From Fibrobacter sp. UBA7003 (GTDB lineage: Bacteria; Fibrobacterota; Fibrobacteria; Fibrobacterales; Fibrobacteraceae): a DNA stretch of 64,000 nt. The first letter of the stretch is position 1; the number at the start of each line of letters is the position of its first letter. The stretch spans positions 186,001-250,000 of the forward strand of contig DJXN01000013.1 in NCBI GenBank assembly GCA_002449765.1, given 5' to 3'. Position numbers and translations under genes: made by a program. A model generated the notes under the pieces. It was not told the DNA's origin, did not search any database, and saw nothing but the letters and a program-made list of their open reading frames with translations. Positions 8,062 through 16,700 of the stretch are shown one piece after another.

Positions 8062-9045
8062 ATGCGAACAAGACAGAATGAAACAAGAAAGATCGCTAGA
8101 CGCAAGCATGATCCGTTCTTCCGCTATGTCTATGCGGTTCCGGGAAATGCTCGAACCCTCCTGCAGCTCGCGCAACACGGAAATCCTGATTTATGCAACA
8201 TGCTATCTGCCGTGGATTTGTCGAGCATGGAACTTATACCCGGCAGCTTCAGCAATGTTCGTGAGTGGGGTGAGGCGGACCTTGCTTTCAAGGCGCGGAC
8301 CAAGGGCGGTCCGGAAGTCTTTGTGGGAATATTGCTTGAACATAAATCCTATCGCAAAGGCGACGTACTCTCGCAAATCTATCGATATGTATTCGAGGTT
8401 ATGGTAAACAAGGGGGCGACAGACTTTAGCTGGCTTCCTACCAAGGTCATTATAATATACAACGGTCAGGGCGCTTGGGACCCGGTTGCAGATTTTCGGG
8501 CAAAGTATGGAAACCAACTAGGAGGAAAGGAACTGCCGTTTGATTGCGTGCTCGTGAATCTGGCCAATATTCCCGACAGCCATTGTTTTGCAGAAAAGAA
8601 TGTTGAGGCCGCCATTGGGACAATTGTGATGAAATACGCTTTTGACGGGGAAAAACTAAAAAAATTAGGTGACAAGCTGGTCCCGCTACTCTATAAGATG
8701 GAAGTAGGGGCGAGGGCTACCCTTGCTGAAAAAATAGAGTTATATTTAGGAGAGTTCCTTGATGAAGACATTGTGCAGGAGTTGAAAATGCGAATGAGTA
8801 TCGGACAAGCCCTGGGAATAGTGACTGCTGGAGATCGTCGTCGAGCTGCAGAACGTGCAGGGCGTCGAGCAGGCATGAAAAAGGGGATGGAGAAAGGAAT
8901 GGAGAAAGGGATGGAGAAAGGGATGGAGAAAGGAATGGAGAAGGAACGATCTAGAAATGAAGCCGTTAATGCCAAAAGGGTAGAGTTCCTTCGCTCCCAT
9001 AAAGTGCCGGAGGCGCTGATTTCGGCCATGCTCGCCATCAAGTGA
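8062..9045 (+). CDS. Rpn family recombination-promoting nuclease / putative transposase (RpnA-like)
   Basis: A 327-residue protein of the Transposase_31/Rpn group (PF04754-like), PD-(D/E)XK nucleases that promote RecA-independent DNA exchange in E. coli. Recognisable features are the N-terminal HDPFFRYVYAVPGNARTLLQ, the acidic position in WGEADLAF, and VGILLEHKSYRKGDVLSQIYRY carrying the E-x-K catalytic pair. Residues 271-294 are a GMEK tandem repeat encoded by 12-base units, a flexible charged linker. The C-terminal tail (AVNAKRVEFLRSHKVPEALISAMLAIK) is the usual small helical motif of the family. It shares its upstream element with two other Rpn genes of a different subgroup in this window. 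Confidence 0.88.
   Translation: MRTRQNETRKIARRKHDPFFRYVYAVPGNARTLLQLAQHGNPDLCNMLSAVDLSSMELIPGSFSNVREWGEADLAFKARTKGGPEVFVGILLEHKSYRKGDVLSQIYRYVFEVMVNKGATDFSWLPTKVIIIYNGQGAWDPVADFRAKYGNQLGGKELPFDCVLVNLANIPDSHCFAEKNVEAAIGTIVMKYAFDGEKLKKLGDKLVPLLYKMEVGARATLAEKIELYLGEFLDEDIVQELKMRMSIGQALGIVTAGDRRRAAERAGRRAGMKKGMEKGMEKGMEKGMEKGMEKERSRNEAVNAKRVEFLRSHKVPEALISAMLAIK
8884..8943 (+). repeat. 12-base tandem repeat inside the Rpn gene (five units)
   Basis: Five consecutive in-frame units of the type GGRATGGAGAAR encode GMEK five times. A degenerate sixth unit (GMKK) precedes them at 8872-8883. Because the unit is a multiple of three, copy-number change would alter linker length without breaking the frame. 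Confidence 0.92.
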
Positions 9046-9311
9046 AGAACGGCTTTAACGCTTGTAAAATGCTGGCTGTTTTTCATAAAATGTAAAATTA
9101 TTGTTGCGAATCGGGACTTTTGAGGATCCCAAATATGCTTAAAATGCCTCAAAAAGGCAAAATGTGCGCAAAAACGCAGAAAAACGCCTGTTTTTAAATA
9201 TTTTGAAACATTTCGCAGAAAAAAAGCTATTTTAAACTAGACGGGACCCGGGTGGGCCCCGCTTCGTGGTGTATGCCACGGTGTTTTGCGTATGGACGGA
9301 ATGTGATCGGT
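9046..9311. other. Intergenic region between Rpn gene and pilin-like operon
   Basis: AT-rich stretch containing several short imperfect inverted repeats (for example GCCTCAAAAAGGC near 9145), which may terminate the Rpn transcript. TTGAAA near 9202 followed by TATTTTAAA could be a promoter for the pilin-like operon, but the 19-base spacing is long. No gene seen. Confidence 0.4.
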
Positions 9312-10712
9312 ATGGGAAAATTTGTTGTAGACAAGCGCTCGGCATGCGATACCCGCAAGCGGGGTTTCACCCTCATGGAACTCATGGTGTATATCGCCAT
9401 CGTGGGTATCGTGGTTATTGTTGCCGGTCAAGCATTTAGCAACTCGACCAAGATGCGCATCCGCACGCAGAGCATGCTCAAGGCATCCGAGGTGGCCGAG
9501 AACGTGGCAACCCTGTTCAAGACCGACGTGGCGCAGATGGGGGCCAAGAGTTCCCTCGAAAGCAACGCCACCGATGGGAGCGACGATACTTTTAGTGGCG
9601 TGTACGACTCTGTCTACATGTACCCGAAGGTCGATGGCGACCCCGACGACAAGGTGGAAGACCTGTCTTCGTTCGAGTTCGTCCCGACAAGTCCGGCGCC
9701 AAACACGAATCTGGAACAGTTCAAGATGCGCCGCTTGCGCTATGACTCCGATGGCAAGTACGAAGCCGTGGAAGAGGTTTCGTGGATTCTGGAGGGGAAA
9801 GTGCTCAAGCGGCGTTGCCTGGTTATTGACGGCAGTGCCGGCGACGACTGTGCGCCGAAAGGTTCATCCGGTACGGATCTCGACAATTTCACGGTCGAAA
9901 TGGCTACAGATGTAGATTCCTTCAAGGTTTTGCCGGCGATTCCCTGGCATAAAGCAGACGACGTAACGGAAGGAGAAGACGAATACCTCGTGTTCCCGGA
10001 CGAATCGGGAGAATTCAAGTTTGTCTATCGCTACGATGCCGCGAAGCATATCCAGCCTCTTTTCGTGGGGGCGGGCGGCAAGAATGTCATCTTGAAAAAA
10101 TTCGCCTCGAATTACAAGGACGACGACGACCCGGCTGCATCTACGGAAAAGGACCTGAACGAGGTATACGCGTTCAAGAACACTTCACCCGATGCAAGCT
10201 GGAAAAACCTTTGCGGGGACAGCCCTATCCACCTAGGCGCAGATACTACATACGAACTGAGCTTCAACGTATATCCGGAACCCGGGGCCGAAAATGCCAT
10301 CAAGTCGTTCGTCGTAAACAGGGACCACATGGCGGTCGGGTTTAGGAATGTCGAGGGCGAGCCGATTGCGGGCCTTGACGATTTCGCTTTTTACCCGCCT
10401 TTGGAAGACGACGCGAAAGACATCGAGCGGAAGGTTCGTTTTTCGCTCAAGTCCCCGATCAGCGCCTGTATTGCGTTCACGTTCTCCTTTTATAGCCCTG
10501 TCGCAGCGTCTGCACCTATCGTGTTTTCGAACCTGAAGTTACGCGTAGCCGAAAGTTCCGTTTATAAGTTCGACCCAAATACGACTTCCGTATCGACCAA
10601 GTACAAAAAGAATGTCAAGGCTTTCCAGTTGCGGCTTCAGGTGAAGCGGAACGGAGAATCGGGCGAAGCGATTCTCGTGATTCCCACCCCGAGCAACGGT
10701 CCTACCGACTAG
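9312..10712 (+). CDS. Large type IV pseudopilin (PilW-like) with extra C-terminal domain
   Basis: A 466-residue protein with a class III prepilin signal: a short basic leader, then KRG-FTLMELMVYIAIVGIVVI. Cleavage would fall after G with F at +1 and E at +5, as prepilin peptidase requires. Minor pilins of the PilW type are 200-350 residues. This one is longer, and residues about 320-440 (TYELSFNVYPEPG, IVFSNLKLRVAESSVYKF) look like a beta-sandwich, perhaps sugar- or protein-binding. It lies eight bases before the giant PilX-like gene with AGGAGG between them, so the two form an operon. I infer that it initiates or tops a pilus or pseudopilus carrying the giant protein. Start at 9312 is chosen because it leaves a normal leader. 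Confidence 0.8.
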   Translation: MGKFVVDKRSACDTRKRGFTLMELMVYIAIVGIVVIVAGQAFSNSTKMRIRTQSMLKASEVAENVATLFKTDVAQMGAKSSLESNATDGSDDTFSGVYDSVYMYPKVDGDPDDKVEDLSSFEFVPTSPAPNTNLEQFKMRRLRYDSDGKYEAVEEVSWILEGKVLKRRCLVIDGSAGDDCAPKGSSGTDLDNFTVEMATDVDSFKVLPAIPWHKADDVTEGEDEYLVFPDESGEFKFVYRYDAAKHIQPLFVGAGGKNVILKKFASNYKDDDDPAASTEKDLNEVYAFKNTSPDASWKNLCGDSPIHLGADTTYELSFNVYPEPGAENAIKSFVVNRDHMAVGFRNVEGEPIAGLDDFAFYPPLEDDAKDIERKVRFSLKSPISACIAFTFSFYSPVAASAPIVFSNLKLRVAESSVYKFDPNTTSVSTKYKKNVKAFQLRLQVKRNGESGEAILVIPTPSNGPTD

Positions 10713-10720
10713 GAGGAATT

Positions 10721-13700
10721 ATGTTCTTCAATGAAAGACACACAACACGTTATTCTCGCGCAAGCGAGAATCTTGCTCTAAAGTCAGGCGTCTCGCTTGT
10801 TACCGTACTCCTCTTTATGTTGGTGGCAACCATCGCTGCTACAGCGACCTACAAGTGGCTTACCAGCGAAGGTCGTTCCAGCGCAAGCCGCATGCAGCAA
10901 AACGAGGCATACCAGAGCGCACTTGCGGGTATCGAGAGCGCCCGCAGCTGGATGACATATAACGCAAACGAGACCGGTGCAATTATCAAGCAGTACAAGG
11001 ATGGCAAAAACGCACCCGTTAAACTGACCGACCGCCTGGCCGCCTTTGTGCGCGCAGGCCAACATTTCGATGTTTATCTTGTCGGCGTGAACACCGAAAA
11101 ATCGACGTACAAGCTGAAACTTCTTTCCGAGGGAACGGCGCGCAACAGCGGAGCCAAGCATAGCGAAATTGCAATCTTGAATGTGAAGGGCCTGTACCAG
11201 GTGACAAAGCCTATCAAGGAAAAGCATTTCAAGTCGAATTTTGAATACGCTTATTTCGGCGGTTCTATCCTTTACGAAGGATCCAACGATGTGACATCGA
11301 TGGTGGTGAACGGAAACTGGGACAAGAACCCTCCGAAAACAACCAGCGGCGACTTTATCGTTACGGGTAATGCGAACCTTTCAGGTAACAGAATCGATGT
11401 CGCCAAAACTACATGTATCGGCGGCACACTAAACACGACGAACGGCATTACGACCAAGGATTTCTATGTGGCGGGCAAGGCGAAAAACTTCACTGGCGTA
11501 ATCAGCGGCGACGCATACTTTGACGGCAATTTGGAAATGTCGTCTGCCTGCGGCGATTTGGACTTTCAGGTCCTTGGCAACATGACCGTAAACGCCACGG
11601 TCAACTTTGACCAGTGCAATACGCGCGTGGTGAAGGGGAATACCTGCGTTCTCGAGAACGGACAGATAAAGACGAATGGAAACAGCGTGAAACTCGAGGG
11701 TGGAGCATGGATGGAGGCAGATTTCCCAATCTGGAAGGACGCCGACGACAACTACAATCAGTCCGAGAACTTTGTCGTGGGTACGGACGAGAACACGAAG
11801 GTCTATATCAAGTCCGGGCACCCGTGGACAGAATATAGAGATTTGAGAAGCGACAGGGTGTATACCGAAGACACTGAGCATCCGAGGCAGTGCCTGGCGG
11901 GGTTGAGCGTTTGGGGACAGCAGCAAATATGCTGGGGAACTCTCGACAACCAGGAGCACGCGAAATTTTGGAACAACGAATCCGACATTCCCATATACAC
12001 TACAGATAGGGCATCGAAAGAGGACCTTTATTACATCTATTACATGGAACCCGGCCATACGGACGTTTCTTTTGGCAGCTACAGCGACCCCGACTGGAAA
12101 TGGTGTACGGAATTTTCAAAGGGATGGCGCTGGTGGAGCGAAAGTTTCTGCAGCAAATATAATTCGAATACAATAATGAACGGATATTTCATAAACTTCC
12201 CGGAAAAGACAAAGAATTATGTATTTACTAATTCCGCACACACCAAGGACTGCGATGGCATAGGCTGCTACAACCACCACAAGACTAATGTAGCAGGCAA
12301 GGGATGGTACCGTTATCTTAATTATAATGACAATGGTACGGAAATAATCGGTTCACCTTATTGTGGATTGGCATCGGACAAGACCTGGAGACCGACATGC
12401 GGTGTAAAGCCCTGGTTCACGATGAAGGGAAAATTTATGCCGTGGGTCAACACCAAGCCCGACGACATGACCTGTGCAGAATCCGTCAAGGAACACTGCT
12501 TCAGCGTTTGGGAAGAGGCCCCCGGCTGCGATGGCGCAAAATTCGTGGTGAGAGACCAGCTGAAAACCGGCTATGATTCATTCAAGAACTTTGCCAACAA
12601 GGCTCCCTGCGCCAAATCCATTGCAGAACTGGACGACAATGCCAAGAACAACTATAATGTATCCAACGATAGCGAAACTTCACTAAAGAAATGCTACGAA
12701 AAGGCCCTTGCCCACGACGCAACCGTCGATAACGAAAACGACAAGCAACTGTACAACGGGTATCTGGTGATATCGCTTGCCGATGCAAAGTTGTTCAAAA
12801 ACCCGAGCGGAAGCATGATGGGCAAGTACATCTTTGTCATCGATTCCGACCATAGCAACGACGCGATGAAACTTCCGCCGACAGCGACAAGCAACGACTA
12901 CGTGTTTATCTATTTCCCGAAAGGTTTCTACAAGACGGCCAACAGTCAGATTTACCTTGAAGGAAGCGGTCTATTCAACTACTTTATATTCTCCGACGGT
13001 ACAATCGAGGGCATTCAGGGGAAGAACAACACTTTGTCCGGAACAATTTATCTGAAGGCGTCTACCTGCGCAAAAGTCAACCACATGTGGACCTCGAACC
13101 TGGTCTACAATCCAGACCTAATGAGCGACATGGTAGGCAACGGCATCGTTTGCGACGCAAACGCAGCCACTTGCGGAGGCACGAGCGCTACGCCGGGGTC
13201 TTCTTCCAGCGTGGTGTCGGTCGAATACACGTCCGGCGGATCGGACGACTATTACATTTCAGTAGCACCACAACTTTCGATTTCGCTCGAATCGCAGTAC
13301 AAGAACAACGAGAACATAGACAACAAATCGCAGACATCCGATATCGACGGATCGTTCATCGTGCTCCCGAGAATCATCTACATCACGAAAGACGCGAAAG
13401 GGAAGCTTGCCGATTACTATAACCTTGTACCGCTCAATGCGATTGCTCCCGTGGGCAGTTCCAGCCCCATTTCGGGTGAATCGGTCGCATGCGAGGGAGG
13501 CATTCCCACGTCGGGCAAGCTCACGGCAACAGGCTCACTGACCGAAGGCGAATTTACCTGCGAAGCAACCGCAACTGTAAACGGCAAAACAGGGTCCCTG
13601 CAAAAGAAGGTCCCGTTCTGGGTGGTCGTTTCCGGCGAAGGCGGCAACCCGGCGGTATCGTTTACCAAGTCTTCCGAGGAACTCGCCATCGGCAACGAGA

Positions 13701-16700
13701 CCGCAGTCGAGCTCGGTTGGGAAAAGACAACCGGAGCCGGGGTCGAATGCAAGGTGGTTGTTTCTGCAACGGACTATGCACCCGAATGGAACATTTCCTC
13801 TGCGGCAGGCGTTTCGCAGAACGGCAACGAATTCACCGTCACGTTCAACACGTCGAACGAGACTCCCATGAAAATTTTCGATGTACAAAACGTCAGTTCG
13901 AGCGACGGCTCTGTCCTGTTCCTGATAAAGGATGCCGAAGGGTGCACGCCAGGAAACAAGCAAGTCGAAATCATCTACAACACGAACAGCATCACCGTCG
14001 AACGCAAAGGGCTCGCCGAATACTGCAGCGGTGCGGGTGCGGGCAACGCCGCCTGCAGTCCGGGCGGAGATTACTACAAGATGATTCAGTCCAACTGGCC
14101 CGACTGTAGCGTAGGTAGCGAAATCTGGGTGGGTGCGAACGGGACCAACTGTTCTACAATCAGCGACAACAACAAGTGGAGTTGCGGGGTCACTGGTGAA
14201 GTTTCCCTCGTATCGCCCTCCACCCCAATCGGTTGCCAAGTCGTTATTCCCTCCACAAACAATTCGGCGACGGGACCGTTTGTGCCCAACGATACGGTGA
14301 CTCTCTATGCCGGACTCAAGGCTATCCCGCAGACATTCGAATTACACTACAATGTCACCGGGGACCTTTCGGATAACGAGACCATCTACATGTTCGTAGA
14401 AAACAAGTTACGCAATACTTGCACCTACGGCGACTTCAAGGATGCCGGTCGTAGGGCGGAAAAATGCAAAATTAGTGTTTACCGCGGAGACTTCGTGAGG
14501 CTTGCATTCGGTTCTGATCCGGCAAATAGTGCCGACCCGCCGAGTACGTTCAATTACTGGATGTGCGCTGAAGGCGCCGACTGTGAATCTAGCGATCCGG
14601 ACCTTAATTCCAGTTACGGAGTCTTGGTCACGGGATCGAATACCGTTGAAGCCCATTTTGGCGAAAAGGACAAACATTGTTTCTTTGACGAGTTCAAGGA
14701 CGAAAACCACTACGACCGTGCGTCCGTGGCGTGCGATGAATCGAACCCGCTTTACTGCATCGAAACATGCGATGGGGTTTGCAGCACCGTCTCGAATGGA
14801 GAAACCAAGTGGCGCCTGTTCGAGGGTTCCATGGAAAATATCGATTATTCCGATGGGAGGATTTCCCTCAAGTACAAGGCAACGCGCGGCAAGCGTGAGG
14901 CGGAAAAGGCTACTGTCAGGGCTGTCGTGATGAGTACTGCGCAGGCGGGCAAGGACGGCGTTCTCAAAGCCCAGTTCCAGGTACCGTTCGAAGGTCTCAG
15001 TACGGGCGATATTGCAAAGGCAACGGTAAAGAATTCGGGCTTCATACTGCGATCCGACGCGACCAAGTCAAGTTTCTTGATGCTGAACGTATTCGCGACA
15101 ACAAACGGCACGCTGAAAGCAAGGCTGTGCGTTAACGGGGACGACAACAGGTGCAAGACACAGACCTTTGCAAATCTCCGGACAATTACCGCCACAGATA
15201 TCATCATGATGTCGGCAGAACTCACTACGGTCAAAGGAAACAGCCAGCTCAATGTGAAAGTATGGCCCGGCACATGGGCTACAGATTCGGACGCCGACGA
15301 GGTGTCGTTTACCCTGGAGGAAGGGACGATTCCCGGAATCACCGCAACAGCGCCGAACGAATACGTTGGCTATTCTCTCGCCGACCCGAGTTTCAAGTTG
15401 TACGGCATCGGCTGGAAGAGTAACACATACAATGCACAGTGCTGGGACACCTATCCGACAATCAGCTGTTCCTTCAAGGCGGCTTATACGGGTGGAATCG
15501 TGCCGCTAGACGAATTCGTAGAACCCTGGACCGGATTCTCCGCCTGGTACAACGAAGCCCATGCAAATAGCTGCATTCCGGTTTACTACTACAATGGCGA
15601 CGATGCCGCCGGATGTGTAACGAGCATCAGCGGAACCGACTACAAACGGTGCGGAACAAGCTACCGGTTTACAGAACCTGGCGCTCATGGTTATTCAAAT
15701 CTTGAACGCAGGGAGGTAAAAACAGCCAAGGCCGGAGTAGAGAACTGTTCTGTCGTGGGCCCCGCTGCCGCTTGGGCGAATCAGGGCGTTGCGGCTCACT
15801 GCGGTGCATTCTGGGTCGGCGAAATGAGGGAGTGTTCGCAGCACATAACGTTCGAATATACGGCAAGCGATGCAGAAGGCCTTTTCTACGGAGTCGCAGA
15901 CGTGGCAAACGTACGCGATGCCGACCTTAAGGTAATCCTTGATAACCCCGCAGGGGATGAGGTTGAAATCTTCCTTTATAGCGTCAATACGGACAACATG
16001 TATACCTACGGGGCAAGCCAGCATATCTACAGCCTCCCCTACAAGACAACAAGCAACGGAACCGTCACGATTCCGGTAAAGAACCTGTCGAACGTGGAAG
16101 GTTTCGACCCTGAACGCGTCGGGGGAGTCTACGTGAAGTCGAGCGGCTCCGCAAGGGCTACGTCGATAATGAGTTCCTGCCCGTATGTCATCAATATCAA
16201 CAGCTGTTCGGCTGCGTACGACAAGCCTGCCGCGAAGTGGAAGGTATCAACAGTCGTGAGCAACTACACGCACGCAAAAAAGATAGAGGTTCGCGAAACA
16301 TCCAGTTACATCACAGACGGCACGGCCGAATGCGACGAGTCCTCGGCCTGCACATGGTCTGGAATCAGCGGACGTGTCGGAACTAACGTCCTCCCGATTA
16401 CGGATGCAAATCCGTACGTAGGTTCCGGAGTGCGTTCCTATGGATTTGCCGTTACGCTTACGACAGACGACGACAAAACATTGACTTGCGAAACAAACCC
16501 CGTGGAAATATCCGGCGTCGAAGCGCTCTGTAAAGGCCTGAGCGGGGCTACAACTATCAAGCAGGGCGCAGGCCTCCCGGTATTCAGCTACGGTATTTCC
16601 AACTGTCCGGACACCCACTGCGGCTACAAGGTTATATTGAGCGATGGTGCTGGCACGGAGGTTGTTGCGGCGACCGAAAGCGGCAACGGCTCCTGGGTCA

